64,000 nt of DNA from CAZPHU01 sp964419255 (GCA_964419255.1 CAYQOU010000016.1:1-64000); one strand, 5' to 3'. Positions 19,001 to 28,233 are shown, numbered from the stretch's first letter. Notes: generated by a model not told the origin, from the letters alone. Numbers and translations are program-made.

Positions 19001-20370
19001 TGCACCGGAGATGGTTAACTGGGCACTCCCCTTTTTTTCCAGCGCCTCGGCGCTTTGCAGAGTCGCCTGTATGGTGGCCTCGGCGTCAGTAATGATGGAG
19101 GCGTTGTCCCCGGTTACATTCAGCGTGTCGCCATCAAGGGTGTATCCTTCAGCGCTGAAGAGCACCGAATCGACATTCTGAGTCCCCAACACGGTAACAT
19201 TCGCTCCTCCTTCGGCGGCAAACTCCGCACTGCTGTTGCTGTCGGGCCAGGAAAAGAGGCTGTTTCCATCGACAGTCCAGAAATTGTCGGCTCCCCAGGT
19301 TCCATCGTCCGCCTGAAAACCATCTGTCGCGTCCGTATCCCAGATGTAGTGGTCCGGGCCGGCAATGATTTCATCCCCGGTACTAAACCGCCAATTGTGA
19401 GGCTGGTAGTAGCCGGCGAACTGCTCGTCATCGGAGTTGGAAAACGCCGTGCTGTCAACAAGAACATAATAGGTAGTTGAATCCTCGAAATGTTGCGAGG
19501 GGTTTATCGTAACGGTAGAGCTTCCGTTTCTTTTCAAAGAGATGCGGCCGACATAGATAGTCCTTTCAACACCGGTCGCATTGGCTATACCAAATTGCAC
19601 AATCGTTTTTTCGTTTGACGCAAAACCCAGTTTTATAATGGACCACTGACCAGCTTCTACTGTACCGGAGCCAGAAACGCTCCAGCTATGTTCGTTTGAA
19701 ACTATTGGCAAATCAATATCGCATTCTTGCTCAGAATATACCCAGAATAATAGCGAATCATATGAAGACCAATCAGCCCCATCATCGTAGCTAGAGCTTT
19801 GCCACATGATATTTTCAGAGCCGCCCATGACTGCCTTCAGAGCACCACTGTTACCAAACGTATGCTCATCCGACCATGTCGCCGTATTCTGTAGCATCCA
19901 GGTAGATGAATCTGAGGCGGGAAAATTCAGTGTTGTATTAAAGTCTGAAATAACACTGTCCATGAACACATTTGAGCTATTAACACTTATTTGCTCAAAG
20001 ACNNNNNNNNNNNNNNNNNNNNNNNNNNNNNNNNNNNNNNNNNNNNNNNNNNNNNNNNNNNNNNNNNNNNNNNNNNNNNNNNNNNNNNNNNNNNNNNNNN
20101 NNAAATAACACTGTCCATGAACACATTTGAGCTATTAACACTTATTTGCTCAAAGACGCTCCTGGTATCACTCTTCCAGATGGTGATATCCCCGCTTCCC
20201 GCCGAGACGTCCTGGTCAAACTCCAGCGTAAGGGCACCGGTTTGCGAAACTTCCAAGCTACCGGGGGCAGGCTGCCTACCAGTGACCGTAGGGGCCGCCG
20301 CCCACAAAAGGGACTGGAATAGTAGAAGAACCCCTGCAAAAAATCGGGCTATTTCGAAATTACTTGCCAT
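13100..20370 (-). CDS. Giant secreted protein: Ig-like, beta-strand repeats, type IX-style tail (split by assembly gap)
   Basis: The frame is broken only by the N-gap at 20003-20102. Collapsing the gap and one 55-base duplicate restores one frame of about 2371 residues. ATG at 20370 has GGAG upstream and opens a signal peptide ending LLWAAA. Next comes a Big_5/SbsA-like Ig domain (APTVTGRQPAPGSL) interrupted by an inserted beta-rich domain (about 19950-19530). Four clear autotransporter-associated beta-strand repeats follow, such as LTLSSVTNYTGPTEILEGTL (near 18320-18220, 18020-17920, 17800-17710 and 17145-17035). Fibronectin-like segments (about 16600-15600), the module shared with the downstream paralogue (about 15555-13400) and the sorting tail (GCYPNPFAGRLSIRY) complete it. 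It probably acts on the cell surface. No catalytic residues are recognised. Confidence 0.85.
19948..20157. other. Assembly gap inside the giant gene, exact 55-bp duplicate
   Basis: One hundred N (20003-20102) lie between identical 55-base copies (19948-20002 and 20103-20157). Both copies read V-F-E-Q-I-S-V-N-S-S-N-V-F-M-D-S-V-I on the minus strand. Removing 155 bases makes the span 13100-20403 equal to 7149 bases, exactly 2383 codons. The break is therefore almost certainly artificial. Confidence 0.92.
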
Positions 20371-20544
20371 ATGGACTCCGGGGGAGGTTCGATTGTCACA
20401 CATTTTATTGATTGTCGCATTTTTACAAAATACGTTTATTTTCTCTATTGATTTATTTTTGTGGTTTTTTTAAATTATATACCTTTTCAACTAAAACTCA
20501 CACCCTTTTCGGTGTTTTCCACCCGATTCAGTTCTCTCAACGCT

Positions 20545-21201
20545 CTATCGGCCAAGGTGCCCGTAAAACTCCTCCTCAATCATGGCACAGAGGGTGTGAT
20601 ATACGGGAACATGCAGCTCCTGAACAAGAAACGTCTTTTTTTCGGGAACACAGATTGCCACATCGCACAGTGGACGCAGAAGCCCTCCGGTTTCCCCGGT
20701 TAAGCCGATAACGTGAATACCAAACGCATGAGCTACCCGAACCGCATTAAGAATGTTATCGGAATTACCCGATGTGCTTATCGCGATGAGGACATCGCCC
20801 TCCCGACCGTAGCCGTAGACCTGTTGGGCAAATGCCATACTGGTGTTCACATCATTTGCAAAAGCGGTGAGAAGAGAGGTCTGACTAACCAGAGAAATCG
20901 CCGGAAGAGCCAGTTGAAGGCCGGAGGCGATCTCATCACCATGTTCCGGGATGCGTTCCATCAACTTCTGCTTGTCTTCATCGGGAATGCGCCTTTTGAG
21001 CCGAAATTCCTTCATCAACTCACCGACAATGTGCTCCGCGTCCGCCGCGCTGCCTCCGTTTCCACACACCAGCAACTTGCCATTGCGGCGATAGCAGTTA
21101 ACGATCATTGTAAAACTGTCTATTATGGACCGACGGCATGGGTGAATTTGTGGCAGCCGCCGTATGAGCCCATCGAGGAACTGCTCAACATGTGATTGCA
21201 T
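20545..21201 (-). CDS. gmhA: Phosphoheptose isomerase-like SIS protein (GmhA family)
   Basis: A 218-residue SIS-domain protein of the GmhA/DiaA family. GmhA converts sedoheptulose 7-phosphate to D-glycero-D-manno-heptose 7-phosphate for lipopolysaccharide core synthesis. Visible motifs are CGNGGSAADAEHIVGEL at 46-62 with the active-site His57 and Glu61 of the family, ISTSGNSDNILNAV, and the C-terminal QELHVPVYHTLCAMIEEEF holding the second catalytic His. It is about 25 residues longer than E. coli GmhA, mainly from a charged insert at about 68-95. DiaA-like proteins share this fold, but the active-site pattern favours GmhA. It is cytoplasmic. No heptose pathway partner is adjacent. Confidence 0.85.
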   Translation of the reverse strand: MQSHVEQFLDGLIRRLPQIHPCRRSIIDSFTMIVNCYRRNGKLLVCGNGGSAADAEHIVGELMKEFRLKRRIPDEDKQKLMERIPEHGDEIASGLQLALPAISLVSQTSLLTAFANDVNTSMAFAQQVYGYGREGDVLIAISTSGNSDNILNAVRVAHAFGIHVIGLTGETGGLLRPLCDVAICVPEKKTFLVQELHVPVYHTLCAMIEEEFYGHLGR

Positions 21202-21321
21202 ATCATGTAGCCCTTTTAGGGATAACCGCTTAAGCAGAGAATATTCGATTATTTATTACACAAAACTGCTGTCTTGAAAACACATATTCCAATAAAAATA
21301 AAACAGGTCACGCCTCTGATC

Positions 21322-22572
21322 CTACTTTTCTGTGTCTCCCAGGATTCTTCGAATCAAATCCCCACTGCGCAGCCGTCTGTCGGTACGCAACAGAACGATT
21401 CGATTAGTCAGGGCTCGATCAACAGGATTGCGGTTAAGATCGGTTATTGAACGAACGATGACTTCTTTGGGCCCGGCAACACGGTTAACCGGCAGAACAT
21501 CCAGTAGCTCTCCGCACACAAACGGGTTTTTCACGTCAACCACCGCTTCCCCATCCCCATGAATGTCTTTGACTACCCCGACCAGTCGAAGTTTTGAAGG
21601 TGCTTTCGAGAAGTGGTACTCCTGAAGTGAAGATTCCCCTTTGTAGAAACCTGTCGTATATGTTCGGTGGTCCAGCATTTCCAGCTGCCGGATATGTTCC
21701 CCGGATGGAATGTAAGTGCCTGTTTGCCTGATGCTGTCCAGCGCCTGCCGATACACATGAACCACTGCCGAGATATAATGCAGGCTTTTGTTTCGCCCCT
21801 CAATTTTAAGTGCAGATACGCCCGTTTTTACCAGTTCCTCAAGTATTGGCAGACAATTCAGATCTTTTGCATTGAGAAGATGGGTACCCTCTTCATTCTC
21901 CAGCGCAGTAAACCAGTAATCATCCTTCGACTCCCTGCCCGGCTCTATGGGGGAGATTTTGTAGCGCAGCCTGCACGGTTGAGGACACGCGCCATGATTG
22001 GGATGGCGGCCGGTCAGATAGCTGCCCATAAGACATCGCCCGGCGATGGATACACACATCGCACCATGAACAAACACCTCGGTCTCTAAATCCGAGCCCG
22101 CGGTGATCTCCTGTATTTGGCTAAGACTCATTTCCCGGGGGAGTACAATTCTTGAGATTCCCTGACTCTTCCAGAAGTGAGCTGAGAAGATATTGAAAGT
22201 ACCCGTTTGCGTACTCAGGTGAAGACGAATATGAGGTGCGTGTCGACGAAAAAGTTCCAGCACACCAGGATCGCTGATCACCACAGCATCAGGAGTATCC
22301 TTCAGTCCACCAATCGCCTTTATCGTGGATTCCATCTCCAAAAGCTGCCGCTGATTTGGCATACTGTTGAGAACAACGATCAGCTTACGGTTCATTTCAT
22401 GTGCCATCGTCAGAGCATCCGGTAGCTGTTCGATAGTAAATGATGGTGCAAAGGCGCGCAGGTTATTACGTCCGACACCAACATACACACCATCCGCCCC
22501 CCGGTCATAAGCTGCGGCAAGGGTTTCCATGCTTCCTGCAGGTGCAACCAGCTCAGGTATTCTGTGTAGCAT
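21322..22572 (-). CDS. U32 family peptidase-like protein, probable tRNA hydroxylation factor (TrhP/YegQ-like)
   Basis: A 416-residue U32 family protein. The family signature is EVFVHGAMCVSIAGRCLMGS, and the Cys-rich motif ACPQPCRLRY follows, as in members that bind an iron-sulfur cluster. The N-terminus (PELVAPAGSMETLAAAYDRGADGVYVG) is typical. A C-terminal beta-barrel-like extension (about 335-416) matches the long YegQ/TrhP type, which takes part in 5-hydroxyuridine formation at tRNA position 34. RlhA, which acts on 23S rRNA, is the alternative. The protein is cytoplasmic. It lies 16 bases upstream of U32's neighbour in reverse order: the thioredoxin gene ends just before this gene's partner frame begins, so the two are separately translated minus-strand genes. 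Confidence 0.85.
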   Translation of the reverse strand: MLHRIPELVAPAGSMETLAAAYDRGADGVYVGVGRNNLRAFAPSFTIEQLPDALTMAHEMNRKLIVVLNSMPNQRQLLEMESTIKAIGGLKDTPDAVVISDPGVLELFRRHAPHIRLHLSTQTGTFNIFSAHFWKSQGISRIVLPREMSLSQIQEITAGSDLETEVFVHGAMCVSIAGRCLMGSYLTGRHPNHGACPQPCRLRYKISPIEPGRESKDDYWFTALENEEGTHLLNAKDLNCLPILEELVKTGVSALKIEGRNKSLHYISAVVHVYRQALDSIRQTGTYIPSGEHIRQLEMLDHRTYTTGFYKGESSLQEYHFSKAPSKLRLVGVVKDIHGDGEAVVDVKNPFVCGELLDVLPVNRVAGPKEVIVRSITDLNRNPVDRALTNRIVLLRTDRRLRSGDLIRRILGDTEK

Positions 22573-22588
22573 ATACTCCTTTTTTTTA

Positions 22589-23023
22589 TCAGTTGGTATC
22601 GGTATTCTTTGACGGGCCTTTCGAGCTGTGTGCCACGATTTCGTCTATAGCCTTTATATATACCTCTTTGGGCTGGACTCCGGGGATTTGCTTGACAACA
22701 GTTTTGTCTTTGACGATAAATATTGCGGGAATCGAATTTATGCGGAAATATGCTGCGATTTTGCGGTGAATGTCGACATTTATCTTCTTAACCACTAATT
22801 TGCCTGCATACTGCTTCTCGATTTCTTTTATGATGGGTGTTAACATGTGACACGGCTTACACCATGCAGCCCAGAAATCCACCAGAACCGGGATCTCAGA
22901 TTCCACAATTTCTTTTGCGATAGCCTGTGAGTTATCCTGTTTTGCCTGGCTTTGCGGGCTAGCGGTCTGAGCCGTACATATCGCAGCCACCAGAAACAAA
23001 GAGATGAATGTTTTCAGCCTCAC
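22589..23023 (-). CDS. Periplasmic thioredoxin
   Basis: A thioredoxin-fold protein of about 144 residues with the active site WCKPC and the conserved cis-proline segment NSIPAIFIV. The N-terminus is an export signal (LKTFISLFLVAAICTAQTA), so it works in the periplasm, probably reducing or shuffling disulfides. I chose GTG at 23023 because AGGGGAG stands 10 bases upstream and the signal peptide then starts normally. The alternative TTG at 23053 adds ten polar residues ahead of the signal. It is followed closely (16 bases) by the U32 gene, so they may share a transcript. Confidence 0.88.
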   Translation of the reverse strand: MRLKTFISLFLVAAICTAQTASPQSQAKQDNSQAIAKEIVESEIPVLVDFWAAWCKPCHMLTPIIKEIEKQYAGKLVVKKINVDIHRKIAAYFRINSIPAIFIVKDKTVVKQIPGVQPKEVYIKAIDEIVAHSSKGPSKNTDTN

Positions 23024-23045
23024 GGGAAAAGCTCTCCCCTCTGAA

Positions 23046-23190
23046 TCCGGCAAAGCCGGAATCGGTTTTTCTGTTGCTCGCCTCCCCCCCCGGTTACTCG
23101 CAACGATGAATCAAACCAAGAAAAGACGAGTTGACTAGAGTAATTACGATAAAAAAACTTACGTCTCCTCCTCCCGTCCGAAGCGGGACG
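23046..23190. repeat. Composite palindromic intergenic repeat, copy 1
   Basis: Palindrome A, TCCGGCAAAGCCGGA (23046-23060), is followed about 125 bases later by palindrome B, TCCCGTCCGAAGCGGGA (23172-23188). The same order and similar spacing recur at 57379 and 58341. The interior shares ATCAAACC and GAAAAGACGA with the 57379 copy. The 266-base spacer holding it has no gene. Confidence 0.65.
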
Positions 23191-23319
23191 AGATACAGAG
23201 GAAAGGTGTCAGAAAAAGAACTTGAATCTCACAAAAACGCTTAATCAGGGTAAATACCGATTCTTAATGAAATTAGCTGTTAATCGATTGGTTCCATGTT
23301 CTGGAAAGATAAGCAGTGG

Positions 23320-24159
23320 CTAAAAATCGGAATAATAAACCAGCTTCAACTCTCTGCTCCATCCCAGAGGCTCATCAGATTCTTCCAGCTCCGGATGTTT
23401 CAACTTTTTCTGTAAAATATCTTTTGCATCGAATTCGATATAGAAGGTGGGGGCAAAACGCCATCGTATCCCGGCATTGAGGAAACCTTTAAAAGGATTA
23501 GCGTACTTATCCGAGTCGGGATCCGGGTGATTGAGTGCCAGATCGTATTCAACGGCAAAAGCCAGCTCCTCGTTTATACTCAAATCCATTCCGATATACC
23601 CATTTGGCCAGCTCACCGCCTCTCTCTGTTCCATGGAGTAGTTGATTGCCCCGTGAAAACCCAACTGCAAAGCACTGAACAACAGATAATTTTTGCTCAA
23701 GGATAGAAAAAATCCCTGCGATTTATATACGTATCCCCGATAGGCATCGGTAGTATCCCCGTAGCCCTCGATACCGCCGTAGCCCTGCCAATCGTATCCC
23801 AGCGCGATTCCAGGCATGCGCGTCGTCTCTTCAATCACCCGGTACTTGACCAGCAGACCGGGCAGTGGGTTTCCCCTCACCGATGCTCTTCCAACCAGTC
23901 CATCCGCCCCGTATCCGCCGCCAAACATCAGCCGGTCGGTTATTCCTACTCCGATAGAGAAGGTGATTCCGGCCCCCTCGACCGATGGGTGTCGGCTCGG
24001 ATAGACCCTCGTCTCGAATTCGAAATGCCCACGTGGAAGAAGTCCCGCGGTATGACAGTCGATCAGACGTCTTGGCTGCACCATCTGTTGTGCCCCTGCA
24101 GAGACCGAGAGTAAACTCATCAACGCTGCATACAGGCAAAGAAAGTGTGTTTTCTTCAC
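23320..24159 (-). CDS. Putative outer-membrane beta-barrel protein
   Basis: A 279-residue exported protein. It has a Sec signal peptide (MKKTHFLCLYAALMSLLSVSAGAQ) followed by alternating hydrophobic/polar strands with frequent Gly, Tyr and Phe (ITFSIGVGITDRLMFGGGYG, LGFHGAINYSM, GFLNAGIRWRFAPTFYIEFD) and a C-terminal LKLVYYSDF ending in Phe. These are features of a small outer-membrane beta-barrel. I cannot assign a family. It overlaps the end of mltG by four bases (ATGA), so the two are translationally coupled and an envelope role is plausible. Confidence 0.75.
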   Translation of the reverse strand: MKKTHFLCLYAALMSLLSVSAGAQQMVQPRRLIDCHTAGLLPRGHFEFETRVYPSRHPSVEGAGITFSIGVGITDRLMFGGGYGADGLVGRASVRGNPLPGLLVKYRVIEETTRMPGIALGYDWQGYGGIEGYGDTTDAYRGYVYKSQGFFLSLSKNYLLFSALQLGFHGAINYSMEQREAVSWPNGYIGMDLSINEELAFAVEYDLALNHPDPDSDKYANPFKGFLNAGIRWRFAPTFYIEFDAKDILQKKLKHPELEESDEPLGWSRELKLVYYSDF

Positions 24160-25190
24160 TTCCCTTTCCTTTCTAGGAGTCGTTTTCGCATTTCGTTTCG
24201 ACGACGGATTTCAAGCTTTTTGCGTACGTGTTCGGCATTTGTCCGGGAAAAATCATGCGCCCCGCTTCCATCCCATCTTGCCACAAAAAATAAATCTTTG
24301 GTGTCCAATGGTGACATAGTTGCCTTAATCGAAGCCAGTCCGGGGGAGCATATCGGTCCTGGAGGCAGCCCCGTGTGTATGCGTGTGTTGTATGGTGAGG
24401 GGTTTTTGAGCTCAGATACCAGTAGCGGACCGTCGAACTTTTGGAGGAAATATCGTACTGTGGGATCCGCCCCGAGCGGCATACCCAATCGCAGTCGATT
24501 ATGAAAAACCCCCGCGATATGCGGCCTTTCCTTTGCAAGAACCGCTTCTTTTTCCACAATGGATGCGATGGTCAATATTTCGTGAAGGGAATACTTTTGA
24601 TTCATCTCGGTCTGAGGAAGAGATTCAAATGCCCGCCTGGCATGCATGACCATGCGCCTGATCACATCTTTTGCCGAGGATTTCGGATCGAAACGATAGG
24701 TATCCGGAAACAGGTACCCTTCCAGAGTTGAAGAGGTAATTTCCAGACTTCGTATAAATACCGTATCGTGGCACAGCTGAATAAATTCGGTGGTGTCGAA
24801 TGAAAACACGGGCGATACAATGCGCGCGGTCTGACCGATCGTTCGGCCCTCGGGTATGGTGATCACCGAATCGATACTCTCGGCATATCCCAGCTTGGGA
24901 GCAGCACTCAAAACCCCTTCATTTTCTGTAAACGCATGACGTCCGGCCTGCATCTGCTTGTCATAGCCCCGCAGCTTGCTCCAGATAACAAGTGCCGGTG
25001 CCGAGCGCACCACGCGCTTACTTTTAAGTAAGGAGGCCACCCGTCCGACACTCATGCCCGGCTCGATTATCATTTCAAGCGCTTTACCCTCCGCTCCCAT
25101 AGGGCCCAAGAGGTAATAGCCGACCGCCGAAACAGCGGCAACAAACAGTATTGCAAGAATTCCAAATGTTTTCATACTTTTCTGCTTCAT
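24156..25190 (-). CDS. mltG: Endolytic murein transglycosylase MltG
   Basis: YceG/MltG family enzyme, which cleaves nascent peptidoglycan strands at the outer face of the inner membrane. Visible features are an N-terminal membrane anchor (FGILAILFVAAVSAVGYYLL), the motif YLFPDTYRF, the catalytic-glutamate segment ASIVEKE, and FHNRLRLGMPLGADPTVRY, followed by YNTRIHTGLPPGPICSPG. The length is normal. The start is uncertain: ATG at 25190 and ATG at 25175 are both plausible, while GTG at 25295 would add a second hydrophobic segment in AT-rich sequence unlike the rest of the gene. The C-terminus is strongly basic. It is coupled by an ATGA overlap to the barrel protein downstream. Confidence 0.93.
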   Translation of the reverse strand: MKQKSMKTFGILAILFVAAVSAVGYYLLGPMGAEGKALEMIIEPGMSVGRVASLLKSKRVVRSAPALVIWSKLRGYDKQMQAGRHAFTENEGVLSAAPKLGYAESIDSVITIPEGRTIGQTARIVSPVFSFDTTEFIQLCHDTVFIRSLEITSSTLEGYLFPDTYRFDPKSSAKDVIRRMVMHARRAFESLPQTEMNQKYSLHEILTIASIVEKEAVLAKERPHIAGVFHNRLRLGMPLGADPTVRYFLQKFDGPLLVSELKNPSPYNTRIHTGLPPGPICSPGLASIKATMSPLDTKDLFFVARWDGSGAHDFSRTNAEHVRKKLEIRRRNEMRKRLLERKGK

Positions 25191-25374
25191 TACACGAAAT
25201 ATTAAAAGTGAATAGTAAAGACAATACCCAAGAATTGCCAGTATAAGAAGAATACCAGTTACATAAAATTTAAATATACCTCTGATTACGTTCACGTCTG
25301 CTATCTGTTTACTCTATATATACATGTGACAGGATGTAGATAAATTGGATAAAAAAGGCGGTGAAGAGTATATT

Positions 25375-25404
25375 TTGTTATCATTATACATTAAAATATA
25401 TAAA
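25375..25404 (+). promoter_or_regulatory. Probable promoter of the RNase P RNA
   Basis: TTGTTA at 25375-25380 is followed by TATATA/TATAAA at 25397-25404 with a spacer of 16-18 bases. It stands a few bases before the predicted 5' end of the RNA. Confidence 0.5.
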
Positions 25405-25410
25405 TGACCA

Positions 25411-25777
25411 GGAAAAAGAGATCGGGCAGTCGCATCATTTTCGATAAATGATGAGGAAAGTCCGGGCACCGCAGGACAGGATACCATACGAAAGTATGGA
25501 TTCCGGGATTTCTCGGAAATGGATAGTGCCACAGAGAAAATACCGCTCTGTCCCACAACGGGTTCCGGGGTGAGAGGTGAAAAGGTGGGGTAAGAGCCCA
25601 CCGCAGTGCATGGTAACATGGCTGGCGGGCAAACCCTTTCCGGTGCAAGACCAAGCAGAAGATGTTCCGCAAGGAAGGAAGTGGTCCGCTTCCAAAATCT
25701 TCGGGTAGGTCGCTCAGATAAATGACTGCCTCCCCTTCCATGGGTAGACAGAACCCGGCTTACAGATCTCTTTTTCC
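25411..25777 (+). ncRNA. rnpB: RNase P RNA, bacterial class A
   Basis: Catalytic RNA of ribonuclease P, which trims tRNA 5' leaders. The ends pair as a perfect 13-base-pair P1 helix (GGAAAAAGAGATC at 25411-25423 with GATCTCTTTTTCC at 25765-25777). Conserved blocks are in the right order: GAGGAAAGTCCGGGC at about 25453, a GGTAAGAGCCCACCGC block near 25590, and the 3' AGAACCCGGCTTACAG just before the P1 strand. A U-rich run follows. Open frames antisense to it are shadows. The ends are estimated from P1 pairing. Confidence 0.95.
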
Positions 25778-25795
25778 TCTTTTTTTGATTCTTCA

Positions 25796-25824
25796 AACCT
25801 GGATTAAGCGGTTCTAAACGGATC
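25796..25824 (+). repeat. Copy of the CCTGA/AGCGG intergenic repeat
   Basis: AACCTGGATTAAGCGGTTCT followed by AAACGGATC matches the ends of the element at 32419-32594 and single copies at 6637, 6673, 23233 and 33431. The remaining ~185 bases up to the Omp85 gene show no other feature. Confidence 0.5.
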
Positions 25825-26009
25825 AGTGGCGCAATCCAAGGACAGAGAGTTGAGGGAATTGTGAAATCAAGTAGAAAGACTCTGAGATATTTCCGAGATT
25901 ATCGCCCCCACGAAGGCTCTGTGCCAATCGCCGCAAGACAATGTTCAATTATATTCGAAGGCTTTTTTCTTCGATAATACCTTAGTATACCGGGATCAGA
26001 CAAGCATAC

Positions 26010-27386
26010 ATGGGACTGCAATTTAAGCATTCAATATTCGCCATATTCATACAATGCGTTCTATTCACTACCCTCCATGGTCAGAGCGCACCACCGAAGG
26101 TGAGTGAAATTAGTATATACGGCAATAAAATCACCGATGAAAAAATAGTTCGGATGTATCTGGGTATCGATAAAGGAGAGGTTTTCGACTCAGTCTCCAC
26201 CATAGAAGCTCAGAAGAAACTGCTTGAAACGGGCCTCTTTTCCTCCGCGCGCGTTTTCTCGCAGGCCGTCCCTGAAGGTATTCGTCTCCTGGTTCTTCTG
26301 GAAGAGAGGCTATTTCTGACCATACATGACATAGGCGGTGAGCTGCACGGACAGTTGCATGGAGACACTTCACAGAACTGGTGGAGAGCACGGTTCGGAG
26401 TCACATTCGATAATTTCAGGGGACGCATGGAAAAGCTCAGTGCACATGTTACATTCTGGACATCACGCTCGCTCTCCCTGTCCTGGTATAAGCCTTTTGT
26501 TGGCACACCATACTTCATGAAAACCGGCTTTTCTCTCAGCTATATGCCTTACAAACAATATGCCTATAATCGCTTTGCCCTCCAACAGTTCACCACTCTG
26601 GGTCGTAAACTGGGCTCCCATTCAATACTGTACGCAAGCCTGATACCCGGCTGGTATAGGGATTATGTAGCAGACAAACACAGCGATTTTCTCCCCGAAA
26701 TCAACGCCGATCCATTCTCAGAGTTGTTGTTAAGCATTGGGTTTCTCAACGACAGCCGCGATCACTCCTTTAATTCGCATAGTGGACATTATTTCCGCAC
26801 ATCCCTGCTTACAAACTATCTGTACACCACCAATCACGAACATTCCTACGTTCAGCTGAGTACGGAAAACCGCTTGTTTCATCGTGGCTTCCGGCCAAAA
26901 CATACGGTTGGTTATCGACTTCGCACCACCATTCGAAACAGGGATGCTGGAGTGTACAATTATCTGTATGCCGGCGGCGAATCCACTGTTCGAGGCTACG
27001 GATCAAACGGAGTAGGAGTGGGTCTTGGAGCCAATAACAGGATAGTTTTCTCCACAGAATACCGATTCCCGATCTTTAAAACTCCGTCTATGCACTTTCC
27101 CACTCTCGGGCAAATTGACAGCAGACTAAACAGTTTCTTCTATCAGGTGGATGGAGCCGTTCTACTCGATTATGGATACTTGTGGCGGGATATGACCAGT
27201 CCCCGCGCTTTTCCCCACTATCAGGATGCCGCCGGCGCGGGTCTGGGAATCAGAGTACTGGCCCCCACGCTGCAAAGAAGTGTATCTTTTGATATAGTGT
27301 GGCCAGTGATAAGAGAGAACCTGATTTCTTCAGAGGCCAAATGGTGGCAGCCGGGATGGCACCTTTATCTTGATTTCCCCTTCTGA
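26010..27386 (+). CDS. Omp85-family outer-membrane protein with one POTRA domain
   Basis: A 458-residue exported protein with a signal peptide (to about residue 25). One POTRA domain follows (about 30-102; VSEISIYGNKITDEKIVRMYL and LLETGLFSSARV), then a C-terminal surface-antigen barrel. The barrel contains GESTVRGYGSNG, equivalent to the VRGF/Y motif in loop 6 of BamA and TamA, and ends in aromatic YLDFPF. With only one POTRA it is not a standard BamA. It is more like a TamA- or FhaC-type member, or a short Omp85 of unknown cargo. It is the only plus-strand protein gene in this part and stands alone. Confidence 0.88.
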   Translation: MGLQFKHSIFAIFIQCVLFTTLHGQSAPPKVSEISIYGNKITDEKIVRMYLGIDKGEVFDSVSTIEAQKKLLETGLFSSARVFSQAVPEGIRLLVLLEERLFLTIHDIGGELHGQLHGDTSQNWWRARFGVTFDNFRGRMEKLSAHVTFWTSRSLSLSWYKPFVGTPYFMKTGFSLSYMPYKQYAYNRFALQQFTTLGRKLGSHSILYASLIPGWYRDYVADKHSDFLPEINADPFSELLLSIGFLNDSRDHSFNSHSGHYFRTSLLTNYLYTTNHEHSYVQLSTENRLFHRGFRPKHTVGYRLRTTIRNRDAGVYNYLYAGGESTVRGYGSNGVGVGLGANNRIVFSTEYRFPIFKTPSMHFPTLGQIDSRLNSFFYQVDGAVLLDYGYLWRDMTSPRAFPHYQDAAGAGLGIRVLAPTLQRSVSFDIVWPVIRENLISSEAKWWQPGWHLYLDFPF

Positions 27387-27411
27387 TACCGGTCAGTACT
27401 AGTTTTCTTTT

Positions 27412-28233
27412 TTATCCTCGAACAGAAAACCTGTTTTTCTTACGCCAGCTCTGAGGCTCGGATGGTGCGTATTCCGGGTAACGCTGAAGAAGATTTTCCA
27501 ATTCTGTGCGCGCGAAATTAACATCCCGGTCGTTTTCTTCCGCATTATTGAGATAGCGGTTTAGCCAGACAATTGCTTTCTGCGGGTTATCCAGATAGAA
27601 GCGGTAGAGAAAACCAAGATTTTTGGCAATCTTTGGATTATCACTATCCTCACGAGAAAGAAGAGTAAACTCCTGCTCCGCAAGTGTGTACTTTCTCATC
27701 CTGCTGTATAAAACAGCCAGATTGATACGAACCTCCATGCTAGTTTTCTTCTGCCTCAAGGCGGCGATAAACGATGATTCCGCCTCAGAAAACCAGCCTC
27801 TTTCCATGTACAGGTTACCAAGCTGAAAGTGTGCCTCCCAGGCATCCGCATCGTTTCGCAGTATCGCTTTGAGATACTTTTCAGCCGAATCCGCTTCGGC
27901 CACATCAAGCCAGTTACGGTTGTTTGTACCGTATGAGCGCCATTTATTCTGATTCTGCTTCTCCCAGGCAAGCGCCATCCATACCCGAGCTTTTTGCAGA
28001 TACAAATCGTTTTGCTTGATTTTCTCTGTTGAACTCTCGAGTGAGGCAAGCGCCTTGTAATATTCGGCCCCCCTTATCATCTTCTCCACAGATTCAACCG
28101 TAGCTTTTCCACCGAAATCGATAAATCTGGAATAAACAACGAGGAGGAGAACAAAAAAGGATACTATCAGACCACTAAGAATGATTACGGGAACTCTAAG
28201 GCCGCCTGAACTCTTTCTTTTCATCTGATTCAT
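27412..28233 (-). CDS. Membrane-anchored TPR protein
   Basis: About 273 residues. It has a short basic cytoplasmic N-terminus, one transmembrane helix (VPVIILSGLIVSFFVLLLVVYS), then several tetratricopeptide-like repeats (for example AWEAHFQLGNLYMERGWFSE and NLAVLYSRMRKYTLAEQEF). The ATG at 28233 is chosen because it forms an ATGA overlap with the lipoprotein stop; a longer frame exists upstream. TPRs suggest a scaffold in a membrane complex, but no partner is known. It is the last gene of the STAS-lipoprotein-TPR run, all coupled by four-base overlaps. Confidence 0.8.
   Translation of the reverse strand: MNQMKRKSSGGLRVPVIILSGLIVSFFVLLLVVYSRFIDFGGKATVESVEKMIRGAEYYKALASLESSTEKIKQNDLYLQKARVWMALAWEKQNQNKWRSYGTNNRNWLDVAEADSAEKYLKAILRNDADAWEAHFQLGNLYMERGWFSEAESSFIAALRQKKTSMEVRINLAVLYSRMRKYTLAEQEFTLLSREDSDNPKIAKNLGFLYRFYLDNPQKAIVWLNRYLNNAEENDRDVNFARTELENLLQRYPEYAPSEPQSWRKKNRFSVRG

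Noticed and set aside
25191..25295. Extra N-terminal helix for MltG from a GTG start
   Set aside because: The stretch is AT-rich, unlike the rest of the gene, and gives an atypical two-helix anchor; kept only as an alternative.
25314..25796. 160-codon minus-strand frame
   Set aside because: It is antisense to the RNase P RNA, whose structure and conserved blocks are clear.
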